Shown: positions 32,430-46,230 of the stretch, in pieces
How positions within the stretch are numbered: position 1 is the stretch's first letter
How the letters are laid out: each line of letters begins with the position of its first letter
Assembly (NCBI GenBank): GCA_028752905.1
Contig: JAQNBH010000069.1
Span: forward strand, 310,001-374,000
Length of the DNA stretch: 64,000 nt
DNA from: Cladorhizidae sp. MBARI D1340-BT2
Taxonomy: Eukaryota > Porifera > Demospongiae > Poecilosclerida > Cladorhizidae
Reading direction: 5' to 3'
The notes under the pieces: model-generated
Told to the model about the DNA's origin: nothing
What the model saw: only the letters and a program-made list of their open reading frames with translations
Databases searched by the model: none
Made by a program: the position numbers and the translations under genes

Positions 32430-33480
32430 CCCCTTTCAAGTGGCACTCTATACAAGACACTCTTTGTGTCAGTCTGCCAGGCCTTTGGAATGCAGTGATT
32501 GGGTAAAGGGTCAAATACAACACGGGGAATTCAACCTTTGACCTGTGAGATCACAATGTCATTGCTAGTGTTTGAGAGTGTTTGAGAGTCTGTCTAGCAA
32601 GACTGGCTGTCCCACACCTCACATATGTAGACCAATGTCAGCACTAGTCTTGTACAGACCCTTTACCAATTTAAAGAATCGACAGATCTACAGAGGCAAA
32701 ATGCTCGGAATGTCCCCCTTCAGATCCCGTTTAGAGATATCCAATCAGAACGTGCATAAGTTCTTACACTGCATATCAACACGCGTATAAGTTTTCTGCT
32801 ACCTGCTTCTTTTGAGGTTCTTCCAGATGATGTGAACCATCTTTATTACAGGACCTGTTTCACTCTCCAGACCTGTCTTTGTATTGTCATCAAGCACCTT
32901 AGTTACATCAGTAACAGGAAGAAAGAAAGAAAACAGTTTTATTTTAAAAAAAGGATAAACTATGTTGGTAAAAATATCAAGGAAACGAGCTGGACACACG
33001 TATGCAGGCAGCTTTGAGTTTGATGATCCTTTAAATCATATTCACCATCAAGCTATACAATAAGTATATATAGGTGCACAAGTTGAAACGGTAAAGGGTC
33101 ATCTTTTAACAAGCTGTGGTCCTACGGCTATCTCTTGTTTCCTTTCCTTTCCTTTTTAACCAAATTACAACAAAAAAAATTAAATTTTTATTGTTTGTTT
33201 TTTGTTTGTCGTTTGTGTATGTTTCAGATGTTGTTTGGAGGAAATACCACAAAGTTAACTCAGAGCTTCAGAGATGTCTGGAGTTGAAAACACTTTTCCT
33301 ATTCGTTAATTTTCGTACAATTACTTTCAACTCGCGTCATCAAATGTACTGGGGAATTCCCCTTTCAACACCTTCATGCTTTTATAATCATCAGGAATAC
33401 TTCAGTCTTCATCGCCTTGGAGACAAAAGTCCTCCCATTGAAATGTTGGCAATAAAAGCAATGAGAAATCTACAGAGCAT
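32430..33480. other. Unassigned sequence before the tandem arrays
   Basis: No gene is recognised. An open frame from 33116 runs into the 37-bp array, but its non-repeat part shows no family motif. Confidence 0.4.
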
Positions 33481-33483
33481 CAC

Positions 33484-33800
33484 TACACACACCAGCTCAT
33501 GCCAGTTCTTATACATACACTACACACACCAGCACATGCCAGTTCTTATACATACACTACACACACCAGCACATGCCAGTTCTTATACATACACTACACA
33601 CACCAGCACATGTCAGTTCTTATACATACACTACACACACCAGCACATGCCAGTTCTTATACATACACTACACACACCAGCACATGCCAGTTCTTATACA
33701 TACACTACACACACCAGCACATGCCAGTTCTTATACATACACTACACACACCAGCACATGCCAGTTCTTATACATACACTACACACACCAGCACATGTCC
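33484..33800 (+). repeat. 37-bp tandem array
   Basis: About 8.5 nearly identical copies of a unit made of acacaccagcacatgccag and ttcttatacatacactac. Because 37 is one more than a multiple of three and the unit has no plus-strand stop, all three plus frames stay open through the array. Confidence 0.97.
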
Positions 33801-35172
33801 AGGCTAAAAGTGGTCCAGTCTAAAAGTGGTCCAGGCTAATGTGGCTAATGTGGTCCAGGCTAATGTGGTCCAGGCTAATGTGATCCAGGCTAATGTGGTC
33901 CAGGCTAATGTGGTCCAGGCTAATGTGGTCCAAGCTAATGTGGTCCAGGCTAATGTGGTCCAGGCTAATGTGGTCCAAGCTAATGTGGTCTAAGCTAATG
34001 TGGTTCAGGCTAATGTGGTCCAGGCTAATGTGGTCCAAGCTAATGTGGTCCAAGCTAATTGGTCCGGGCTAAAAGTGGTCCAGGCTAATGTGGTCCGGAC
34101 TAAAAGTGGTCCAGGCTAATGTGGTCCAGGCTAATGTGGTCCAGGCTAATGTGGGCCAGGCTAATGTGGTCCAAGCTAATGTGGTCCAGGCCAATGTGGT
34201 CTAAGCTAATGTGGTTCAGGCTAATGTGGTCTAAGCTAATGTGGTCTGGGCTAAAAGTGGCCCAGGCTAATGTGGTCCAAGCTAATGTGGTCCAAGCTAA
34301 TTGGTCCGGGCTAAAAGTGGTCCAGGCTAATGTGGTCCGGACTAAATGTGGTCCAGGCTAATGTGGTCCAGGCTAAAAGTGGTCCAGGCTAATGTGGTCC
34401 AGGCTAATGTGGTCCAGGCTAATGTGGTCCAGGCTAATGTGATCCAGGCTAATGTGGTCCAGGCTAATGTGGTCCAGGCTAATGTGGTCCAAGCTAATGT
34501 GGTCCAGGCTAATGTGGTCCAAGCTAATGTGGTCTAAGCTAATGTGGTCCAAGCTAATGTGGTCCAGGCTAATGTGGTCAATGTGGTCCAAGCTAATTGG
34601 TCCGGGCTAAAAGTGGTCCAGGCTAATGTGGTCCGGACTAAAAGTGGTCCAGGCTAATGTGGTCCAGGCTAATGTGGTCCAGGCTAATGTGGTCCAGGCT
34701 AATGTGGTCCAGGCTAATGTGGGCCAGGCTAATGTGGTCCAAGCTAATGTGGTCCAGGCCAATGTGGTCTAAGCTAATGTGGTTCAGGCTAATGTGGTCT
34801 AAGCTAATGTGGTCTGGGCTAAAAGTGGTCCAGGCTAATGTGGTCCAAGCTAATGTGGTCCAAGCTAATTGGTCCGGGCTAAAAGTGGTCCAGGCTAATG
34901 TGGTCCGGACTAAATGTGGTCCAGGCTAAAAGTGGTCCAGGCTAATGTGGTCCAGGCTAATGTGGTCCAGGCTAAAAGTGGTCCAGGCTAATGTGGTCCA
35001 AGCTAATGTGGTCCAGGCTAATGTGGTCCAGGCTAATGTGGTCCAGGCTAATGTGGTCCAGGCTAATGTGGTCCAGGCTAATGTGGTCCAGGCTAATTGG
35101 GCCAGGCTAATGTGGTCCAGGCTAATGTGGTCCAAGCTAATGTGGTCCAAGCTAATGTGGTCCAGGCTAAAA
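33801..35172 (+). repeat. 15-bp tandem array with about 540-bp higher-order repeat
   Basis: The monomer is gtggtccaggctaat (15 bp), with 16-bp (ggctaaaagtggtcca) and shortened variants. The variant series containing ttggtccgggctaaaagtgg and ggtccggactaa recurs at about 34058, 34298, 34597 and 34868, giving a block repeat of about 540 bp. Long open frames on both strands follow from the period being a multiple of three; no evidence of coding. Confidence 0.95.
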
Positions 35173-35360
35173 TAGTGTTTGGCTAAATTATTTTTTTAAA
35201 TATTTTTTTAAAGCTGCTGCGTCCTATTGCGTACCAAAGATGCTGGACTCCACCATAGCCAGGCCTAGACACTCACAGCTACATGTAGGAGCTTAGTGGT
35301 GCCAGCTCAGCCAATCACAGAAGCAGAGCTTAGGCCAGTGTACCAGCAGCCATGTAACTA
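35173..35360. other. Short unique spacer
   Basis: No feature recognised. Confidence 0.5.
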
Positions 35361-35700
35361 GGGTAGGATCAGGATGCTAGGGCTAGGGACAAGGTCAGAG
35401 TTAGTTAGAACCAGTGCAGGATTAGAGATAGGGCCAGAATTAGGACCAGAAGGGTCAGGATTAGAGCTAATGCCAGAGTTGGGCTTAAGCCTAGCGTTAA
35501 AATTAGGGCCAGAGTTAAGACAAGAATCACCAGGGCTAAAGCTAGGGGAAAAGTTAGGACCTCGGGCCATGGCTAAAGCCAGGGGTGGAGTTAGGACCTC
35601 GGGCCATGGCTAAAGCCAGGGGTGGAGTTAGGACCAGGGGTCAGTGCTAGAGCTAGGGCCAGAGCTAAGACAAGGGTCCAAGGCCAGAGCTGAATCGTGA
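35361..35700 (+). repeat. Degenerate purine-rich minisatellite
   Basis: Loosely repeated agggccagagttagga-like units. A 37-bp stretch containing ggacctcgggccatggct is duplicated in tandem at 35554 and 35591. TTAGGG occurs only sporadically, so it is not a telomere. Confidence 0.7.
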
Positions 35701-36515
35701 AAAAAAAGTTGGTAAGAGCAATTTTAACCAAAGGACTTGATTTTATATCTCAGCATTTCTCTGGCAGGCAGTTTTGCTATGTGCTCACTGGAACTCCTCT
35801 AGCCCTCCCCAGGTGAATGTAGGGCACTATAGCAGAGGTGAGGACAGATGCAGAGAGCAGGAGAGGAGAGTGTCTGTAATCAAGAGCTTATATGACCTAG
35901 CAAGTGAGGCCAAGAGCACGCACATACATGTAGATCTCACACCTGCTTCATGACCTCGCCCACTACAGTTACTGTTCAAGTTCAGGAATGACTGATTATT
36001 GCCAAGTCAGCAAGAACATAGCATATTATACATGAAGTGCATGTGAGGTATTATTGCTGATAGTTGACACTATCTCTTTTACATACCTAATATTGGGCAT
36101 TCAAGTGGATAAATAGCTTTTCAGGTAGTGATTGCAGTCATTAGCACTTGGTGTCATTGAGACAAGACCTAATAAAGGTAAAAAATGGAGATTCCACCAT
36201 TCTTTAAATCAGCAAACAATAAATTATCTCAGGTAGACAGCGTTGCTCAGGAAACAATACAATATCTAGAGAGGATTACAAATTGATGTGCCTCCCTCCC
36301 CCTACCCTTCCACCTCTCCAAGCCCCCAGGTGTTGATCACAATTCTTACTCTCCTGGATTCCTGTTATGACCACTTGATGTTTTTGTCTGGAACAAGTGG
36401 AAGACCACAATGCCTTCTGTTAATCTCATCATTCCAACAACTTCATTCTAATGGAGTAGTGCTAGAGGCAGCCTCGCTGGCTAACTGCTTGCATTGGGTG
36501 AGTCTCCAGACCTGT
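35701..36515. other. Unique sequence left of the megasatellite
   Basis: No gene is recognised. It is not present beside the second spacer copy, so it marks the left outer edge of the 26-kb period. Confidence 0.5.
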
Positions 36516-37554
36516 CATTGTCTTGTCTTGAGTGAGTGAGGCACCTTAACAAGGTACAGGGGTCAGGGTTTGAGCTGGAGATAACAAATAAATATTTAAA
36601 AATTAGAGATGGGAGAGGGGGTGGGATCCTCTTTGCCCCCCTTCCCCCCCCCCCCATATAAATCTCTGGGGGGTAAACAGGGGAGAGTTGACTGATAGCC
36701 ACAACTCTGCGAGGCACAGTTGACGTGACATCAGAAACTGAGCCCCTCTAGGTCCTCCCCTCCCCCTCTCACATGCACACTCAGCATATTCACAAGATAA
36801 CAATATAATAAGTGTAGACCACAAACATCTGTAGACCCTTTACCAAATGAAACACCATCCTTTCTTTGGTGAGGGGAAAACCCCATTTGCACCTAAGGAT
36901 TACTGTACTGTGAGCCACACCCTCACCAAGTTGGTAAAGGGTTCACTCACAAGCTATATGGAGCACACATCCACATATGAACACACCCTCTCAGCATGGT
37001 TCTAGAGATATCACTCATAGTATTGTTGTGAATTGTACTGGCTAGCTAGTGATTTCTATTCCCATGCCCTCTCTCCCTACTTGAATAAGGCTAAAAGGAC
37101 AACTTGTGACCTGCAACTATGCCATGAATCACTCCACCTCATAGCAATAGTAGAGCACAGACAGAAGACATCTTCCTGAGAACATGACTATATGCCCGGA
37201 CTTCAGCACCTCCCACAACAAAACACATCAGAAACACATGCGTAATTACCAAGTGCATTATAAAACCACGAGTCTTCCCCCACAATAATTATATTGCCAC
37301 AAGGAAACTATCCTCCATACAGCAATAGATAGCAACATTAATTACAGAGGCAGTATAATAGTGGTGCTCATTATAAAGGCTCTTATAAGTGGGTGTGGTC
37401 CACTGACACTTGTCTGTCCTGTTTCTATTCCATAGTCAAGCAGCTGCTTACAAGAAGTTACTCTGTGTAACTCCATAACTACCCAATCATAGATGCCACA
37501 CTTTACCATATACAGTATATTACTAAAGGAGACACTTGTCCCTATGCATAATTA
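36516..37554. repeat. Megasatellite spacer, copy 1
   Basis: Starting at cattgtcttgtcttgagtga, about 1.04 kb aligns with 62558-63850 at high identity through to the 46-bp array, apart from a 216-bp gain in copy 2 and small indels. It contains a C-run near 36643 and no convincing ORF. Confidence 0.92.
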
Positions 37555-39112
37555 TGGACACACACACACACATAGATACATGCATCATATGTCCCTATGT
37601 ATTTAATACACACACACATAGATACATGCATCATATGTCCCTATGTATTTAATACACACACACATAGATACATGCATCATATGTCCCTATGTATTTAATA
37701 TACACACACATAGATACATGCATCATATGTCCCTATGTATTTAATATACACACACATAGATACATGCATCATATGTCCCTATGTATTTAATACACACACA
37801 CATAGATACATGCATCATATGTCCCTATGTATTTAATACACACACACATAGATACATGCATCATATGTCCCTATGTATTTAATATACACACACATAGATA
37901 CATGCATCATATGTCCCTATGTATTTAATACACACACACATAGATACATGCATCATATGTCCCTATGTATTTAATATACACACACATAGATACATGCATC
38001 ATATGTCCCTATGTATTTAATACACACACACATAGATACATGCATCATATGTCCCTATGTATTTAATATACACACACATAGATACATGCATCATATGTCC
38101 CTATGTATTTAATATACACACACATAGATACATGCATCATATGTCCCTATGTATTTAATATACACACACATAGATACATGCATCATATGTCCCTATGTAT
38201 TTAATACACACACACATAGATACATGCATCATATGTCCCTATGTATTTAATACACACACACATAGATACATGCATCATATGTCCCTATGTATTTAATATA
38301 CACACACATAGATACATACATCATATGTCCCTATGTATTTAATACACACACACATAGATACATGCATCATATGTCCCTATGTATTTAATATACACACACA
38401 TAGATACATGCATCATATGTCCCTATGTATTTAATACACACACACATAGATACATGCATCATATGTCCCTATGTATTTAATATACACACGCATAGATACA
38501 TGCATCATATGTCCCTATGTATTTAATATACACACACATAGATACATGCATCATATGTCCCTATGTATTTAATATACACACACATAGATACATACATACA
38601 TATGTCCCTATGTATTTAATATACACACACATAGATACATGCATCATATGTCCCTATGTATTTAATATACACACACATAGATACATGCATCATATGTCCC
38701 TATGTATTTAATACACACACACATAGATACATGCATCATATGTCCCTATGTATTTAATACACACACACATAGATACATGCATCATATGTCCCTATGTATT
38801 TAATATACACACACATAGATACATGCATCATATGTCCCTATGTATTTAATATACACACACATAGATACATGCACCATATGTCCCTATGTATTTAATACAC
38901 ACACACATAGATACATGCATAATATGTCCCTATGTATTTAATACACACACACATAGATACATGCATCATATGTCCCTATGTATTTAATATACACACACAT
39001 AGATACATGCATCATATGTCCCTATGTATTTAATATACACACACATAGATACATGCATCATATGTCCCTATGTATTTAATATACACACACATATTTAATA
39101 TACACACACATA
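37555..39112 (+). repeat. 46-bp tandem array (copy 1)
   Basis: About 33 copies of a 46-bp unit: (ca)n-tagatacatgcatcat followed by atgtccctatgtatttaata. Copies differ mainly by C/T at one position (aatacacac versus aatatacac). The right end degenerates at 39090-39112, where the 60-bp array begins. Confidence 0.97.
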
Positions 39113-40913
39113 CAGTACCTACTCTCTCACTGGTGCCATGAGCTAACTCAGAGGCAACCACATGTCTCCCGTACAGACCTACTCTCTCACTGGTGCCATG
39201 AGCTAACTCAGAGGCAACCACATGTCTCCCGTACAGACCTACTCTCTCACTGGTGCCATGAGCTAACTCAGAGGCAAACACATGTCTTCCGTACAGACCT
39301 ACTCTCTCACTGGTGCCATGAGAGGCAACCACATGTCTCCCATACAGACCTACTCTCTCACTGGTGCCATGAGCTAACTCAGAGGCAACCACATGTCTCC
39401 CGTACATACCTACTCTCTCACTGGTGCCATGAGCTAACTCAGAGGCAACCACATGTCTCCCGTACAGACCTACTCTCTCACTGGTGACATGAGCTAACTC
39501 AGAGGCAACCACATGTCTCCCGTACAAACCTACTCTCTCACTTGTGCCATGAGCTAATTCAGAGGCAACCACATGTCTCCCGTACAGACCTACTCTCTCA
39601 CTGGTACCATGAGCTAACTCAGAGGCAACCACATGTCTCCCGTACATACATGTACCTACTCTCTCATTGGTGCCATGAGCTAACTCAGAGGCAACCACAT
39701 GTCTCCCGTACAGACCTACTCTCTCACTGGTGCCATGAGCTAACTCAGAGGCAACCACATGTCTCCCGTACAGACCTACTCTCTCACTGGTGCCATGAGC
39801 TAACTCAGAGGCAACCACATGTCTCCCGTACAAACCTACTCTCTCACTGGTGCCATGAGCTAACTCAGAGGCAACCACATGTCTCCCGTACAAACATACT
39901 CTCTCACTGGTGCCATGAGCTAACTCAGAGGCAACCACATGTCTCCCGTACAGACCTACTCTCTCACTGGTGCCATGAGCTAACTCAGAGGCAAACACAT
40001 GTCTCCCGTACAAACCTACTCTCTCACTGGTGCCATGAGCTAACTCAGAGGCAACCACATGTCTCCCGTACAGACCTACTCTCTCACTGGTGCTATGGGC
40101 TAACTCAGAGGCAACCACATGTCCCCCGTACAGACCTACTCTCTCACTGATGCCATGAGCTAACTCAGAGGCAACCACATGTCTCCCGTACAAACCTACT
40201 CTCTCACTGGTGCCATGAGCTAACTCAGAGGCAACCACATGTCTCCCGTACAGACCTACTCTCTCACTGGTGCCATGAGCTAACTCAGAGGCAACCACAG
40301 GTCTCCCGTACAGACCTACTCTCTCACTGGTGCCATGAGCTAACTCAGAGGCAACCACATGTCTCCCGTACAGACCTACTCTCTCACTGGGGCCATGAGC
40401 TAACTCAAAGGCAACCACATGTCTCCCGTACAAACCTACTCTCTCACTGGTGCCATGAGCTAACTCAGAGGCAACCACATGTCTCCCGTACAGACCTACT
40501 CTCTCACTGGTGCCATGAGCTAACTCAGAGGCAACCACATGTCTCCCGTACAGACCTACTCTCTCACTGATGCCATGAGCTAACTCAGAGGCAACCACAT
40601 GTCTCCCGTACAGACCTACTCTCTCACTGGTGCCATGAGCTAACTCAGAGGCAACCACATGTCTCCCGTACAGACCTACTCTCTCACTGGTGCCATGAGC
40701 TAACTCAGAGGCAACCACATGTCTCCCGTACAGACCTACTCTATCACTAGTGCCATGAGCTAACTCAGAGGCAACCACATGTCTCCCGTACAGACCTACT
40801 CTCTCACTGGTGCCATGAGCTAACTCAGAGGTAACCACATGTCTCCCGTACAAACCTACTCTCTCACTGGTGCCATGAGCTAACTCAGAGGCAACCACAT
40901 GTCTCCCGTACAT

Positions 40914-43900
40914 ACCTACTCTCTCACTGGTGCATGAGCTAACTCAGAGGCAACCACATATCTCCCGTACAAACCTACTCTCCCACTGGTGCCATGAGCT
41001 AACTCAGAGGCAAACAAATGTCTCCCGTACAAACGTACTCTCTCACTGGTGCCATGAGCTAACTCAGAGGCAACCACATGTCTCCCGTACATACCTACTC
41101 TCTCACTGGTGCCATGAGCTAACTCAGAGGCAACCACATGTCTCCCGTACAAACCTACTCTCTCACTGGTGCCATGAGCTAACTCAGAGGCAACCACATG
41201 TCTCCCGTACAAACCTACTCTCTCATTGGTGCCATGAGCTAACTCAGAGGCAACCACATGTCTCCCGTACAGACCTACTCTCTCACTGGTGACTCAGAGG
41301 CAACCACATGTCTCCCGTACATACCTACTCTCTCACTGGTGCCATGAGCTAACTCAGAGGCAACCACATGTCTCCCGTACAGACCTACTCTCTCACTGGT
41401 GCCATGAGCTAACTCAGCGGCAACCACATGTCTCCCGTACAGACCTACTCTCTCACTGGTGCCATGAGCTAACTCAGAAGCAACCACATGTCTCCCGTAC
41501 AAACCAACTCTCTCACTGGTGCCATGAGCTAACTCAGAGGCAACCACATGTATCCCGTACAAACCTACTCTCTCACTGGTGCCATGAGCTAACTCAGAGG
41601 TAACCACATGACTCCCGTACACCTACTCTCTCACTGGTGCCATGAGCTAACTCAGAGGCAACCACATGTCTCCCGTACAGACCTACTCTCTCACTGGTAC
41701 CATGAGCTAACTCAGAGGCAAACACATGTCTCCCGTACAAACCTACTCTCTCACTGGTGCCATGAGCTAACTCAGAGGCAACCACATGTCTCCCGTACAG
41801 ACCTACTCTCTCACTGGTGCCATGAGCTAACTCAGAGGCAACCACATGTCTCCCGTACAGACCTACTCTCTCACTGGTGCCATGAGCTAACTCAGAGGCA
41901 ACCACATGTCTCCCGTACAGACCTACTCTCTCACTGGTGCCATGAGCTAACTCAGAGGCAACCACATGTCTCCCGTACAAACTTACTCTCTCACTGGTAC
42001 CATGAGCTAACTCAGAGGCAACCACATGTCTCCCGTACAGACCTACTCTCTCACTGGTGCCATGAGCTAACTCAGAGGCAACCACATGTCTCCCGTACAG
42101 ACCTACTCTCTCACTGATGCCATGAGCTAACTCAGAGGCAACCACATGTCTCCCGTACAGACCTACTCTCTCACTGGTGCCATGAGCTAACTCAGAGGCA
42201 ACCACATGTCTCCCGTACATACCTACTCTCTCACTGGTGCCATGAGCTAACTCAGAGGCAACCACATGTCTCTCGTACAGACCTACTCTCTCACTGGTGC
42301 CATGAGCTAACTCAGAGGCCACCACATGTCTCCCGTACATACCTACTCTCTCACTGGTGCCATGAGCTAACTCAGAGGCAACCACATGTCTCCCGTACAG
42401 ACCTATAATCTCACTGGTGCCATGAGCTAAATCAGAGGCAACCACATGTCTCCCGTACAGACCTACTCTCTCACTGGTGCCATGAGCTAACTCAGAGGCA
42501 ACCACATGTCTCCCGTACATACCTACTCTCTCACTGGTGCCATGAGCTAACTCAGAGGCAACCACATGTCTCCCGTACAAACCTACTCTCTCACTGGTGC
42601 CATGAGCTAACTCAGAGGCAACCACATGTCTCCCGTACAAACGTACTCTCTCACTGGTACCATGAGCTAACTCAGAGGCAACCACATGTCTCCCGTACAT
42701 ACGTACCTACTCTCTCACTGGTGCCATGAGCTAACTCAGAGGCAACCACATGTCTCCCGTACAAACCTACTCTCTCACTGGTGCCATGAGCTAACTCAGA
42801 GGCAACCACATGTCTCCCGTACATACCACTGGTGCCATGAGCTAAGTCAGAGGCAACCACATGTCTCCCGTACATACCTACTCTCTCACTGGTGCCATGA
42901 GCTAACTCAGAGGCAACCACATGTCTCCCGTACAAACCTACTCTCTCACTGGTGCCATGAGCTGTAACTCAGAGGCAACCACATGTCTCCCATACAAACC
43001 TACTCTCTCACTGGTGTCATGAGCTAACTCAGAGGCAACCACATGTCTCCCGTACATACCTACTCTCTCACTGGTACCATGAGCTAACTCAGAGGCAACC
43101 ACATGTCTCCCGTACAGACCTACTCTCTCACTGGTGCCATGAGCTAACTCAGAGGCAACCACATGTCTCCCGTACATACCTACTCTCTCACTGGTGCCAT
43201 GAGCTAACTCAGAGGTAACCACATGTCTCCCGTACAAACCTACTCTCTCACTGGTGCCATGAGCTAACTCAGAGGCAACCACATGTCTCCCGTACAGACC
43301 TACTCTCTCACTGGTGCCATGAGCTAACTCAGAGGCAACCACATGTCTCCCGTACAGACCTACTCTCTCACTGATGCCATGAGCTAACTCAGAGGCAACC
43401 ACATGTCTCCCGTACAGACCTACTCTCTCACTGGTGCCATGAGCTAAATCAGAGGCAACCACATGTCTCCCGTACAGACCTACTCTCTCACTGGTGCCAT
43501 GAGCTAACTCAGAGGCAACCACATGTCTCCCGTACAGACCTACTCTATCACTGGTGCCATGAGCTAACTCAGAGGCAACCACATGTCTCCCGTACAGACC
43601 TACTCTCTCACTGGTGCCATGAGCTAACTCAGAGGCAACCACATGTCTCCCGTACATAGCTACTCTCTCACTGGTGCATGAGCTAACTCAGAGGCAACCA
43701 CATATCTCCCGTACAAACCTACTCTCCCACTGGTGCCATGAGCTAACTCAGAGGCAACCACATGTCTCCCGTACAAACGTACTCTCTCACTGGTGCCATG
43801 AGCTAACTCAGAGGCAACCACATGTCTCCCGTACATACCTACTCTCTCACTGGTGCCATGAGCTAACTCAGAGGCAACCACATGTCTCCCGTACAAACCT

Positions 43901-46230
43901 ACTCTCTCACTGGTGCCATGAGCTAACTCAGAGGCAACCACATGTCTCCCATACAAACCTACTCTCTCACTGGTGCCATGAGCTAACTCAGAGGCAACCA
44001 CATGTCTCCCGTACAGACCAACTCTCTCACTGGTGCCATGAGCTAACTCAGAGGCAACCACATGTCTCCCGTACACATACCTACTCTCTCACAGGTGCCA
44101 TGAGCTAACTCAGAGGCAACCACATGTCTCCCGTACAGACCTACTCTCTCACTGGTGCCATGAGCTAACTCAGCGGCAACCACATGTCTCCCGTACAGAC
44201 CTACTCTCTCACTGGTGCCATGAGCTAACTCAGAAGCAACCACATGTCTCCCGTACAAACCAACTCTCTCACTGGTGCCATGAGCTAACTCAGAGGCAAC
44301 CACATGTCTCCCGTACATACCTACTCTCTCACTGGTGCCATGAGCTAACTCAGAGGCAACCACATGTCTCCCGTACAAACCTACTCTCTCACTGGTGCCA
44401 TGAGCTAACTCAGAGGCAACCACATGTCTCCCGTACATACCTACTCTCTCACTGGTGCCATGAGCTAACTCAGAGGCAACCACATGTCTCCCGTACAAAC
44501 CTACTCTCTCACTGGTGCCATGAGCTAACTCAGAGGCAACCACATGTCTCCCGTACATACCACTGGTGCCATGAGCTAACTCAGAGGCAACCACATGTCT
44601 CCCGTACAGACCTACTCTCTCACTGGTGCCATGAGCTAACTCAGAGGCAACCACATGTCTCCCGTACAAACCTACTCTCTCACTGGTGCCATGAGCTGTA
44701 ACTCAGAGGCAACCACATGTCTCCCGTACAAACCTACTCTCTCACTGGTGTCATGAGCTAACTCAGAGGCAACCACATGTCTCCCGTACATACCTACTCT
44801 CTCACTGGTACCATGAGCTAACTCAGAGGCAACCACATGTCTCCCGTACAGACCTACTCTCTCACTGGTGCCATGAGCTAACTCAGAGGCAACCACATGT
44901 CTCCCGTACATACCTACTCTCTCACTGGTGCCATGAGCTAACTCAGAGGCAACCACATGTCTCCCGTACAAACCTACTCTCTCACTGGTGCCATGAGCTA
45001 ACTCAGAGGCAACCACATGTCTCCCGTACAGACCTACTCTCTCACTGGTGCCATGAGCTAACTCAGAGGCAACCACATGTCTCCCGTACATACCTACTCT
45101 CTCACTGGTGCCATGAGCTAACTCAGAGGCAACCACATGTCTCCCGTACAAACCTACTCTCCCACTGGTGCCATGAGCTAACTCAGAGGCAACCACATGT
45201 CTCCCGTACAAACGTACTCTCTCACTGGTACCATGAGCTAACTCAGAGGCAACCACATGTCTCCCGTACATACCTACTCTCTCACTGGTGCCATGAGCTA
45301 ACTCAGAGGCAACCACATGTCTCCCGTACAGACCTACTCTCTCACTGGTGCAATGAGCTAACTCAGAGGCCACCACATGTCTCCCGTACATACCTACTCT
45401 CTCACTGGTGCCATGAGCTAACTCAGAGGCAACCACATGTCTCCCGTACAGACCTATAATCTCACTGGTGCCATGAGCTAACTCAGAGGCAACCACATGT
45501 CTCCCGTACAGACCTACTCTCTCACTGGTGCCATGAGCTAACTCAGAGGCAACCACATGTCTCCCGTACATACCTACTCTCTCACTGGTGCCATGAGCTA
45601 ACTCAGAGGCAACCACATGTCTCCCGTACAAACCTACTCTCCCACTGGTGCCATGAGCTAACTCAGAGGCAACCACATGTCTCCCGTACAAACGTACTCT
45701 CTCACTGGTACCATGAGCTAACTCAGAGGCTACCACATGTCTCCCGTACATACCTACTCTCTCACTGGTGCCATGAGCTAACTCAGAGGCAACCACATGT
45801 CTCCCGTACAAACCTACTCTCCCACTGGTGCCATGAGCTAACTCAGAGGCAACCACATGTCTCCCGTACATACCACTGGTGCCATGAGCTAAGTCAGAGG
45901 CAACCACATGTCTCCCGTACATACCTACTCTCTCACTGGTGCCATGAGCGAACTCAGAGGCAACCACATGTCTCCCGTACAAACCTACTCTCTCACTGGT
46001 GCCATGAGCTGTAACTCAGAGGCAACCACATGTCTCCCGTACAAACCTACTCTCTCACTGGTGTCATGAGCTAACTCAGAGGCAACCACATGTCTCCCGT
46101 ACATACATGTACCTACTCTCTCACTGGTACCATGAGCTAACTCAGAGGCAACCACATGTCTCCCGTACAGACCTACTCTCTCACTGGTGCCATGAGCTAA
46201 CTCAGAGGCAACCACATGTCTCCCGTACAT
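40914..46230. repeat. Higher-order unit 1 in the 60-bp array (5317 bp)
   Basis: Defined by diagnostic variants: a monomer lacking one c (gtgcatgagc) followed by caaacaaatg, a deleted monomer gtgactcagagg at 41288, and a second gtgcatgagc at about 43673. The same ordered set restarts 5317 bp later. Confidence 0.88.

Noticed and set aside
32197..32523. Valine/isoleucine-rich membrane protein on minus
   Set aside because: Translation of triplet microsatellites at 32206-32385.
33820..35150. Repeat protein genes (SLDHI or WSRLM repeats)
   Set aside because: Open only because the monomer is 15 bp; both strands are equally open and composition is pure repeat.
35361..35700. Telomere or interstitial telomeric repeat
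   Set aside because: TTAGGG occurs only sporadically within a degenerate agggccagagtt-type minisatellite, never in tandem.
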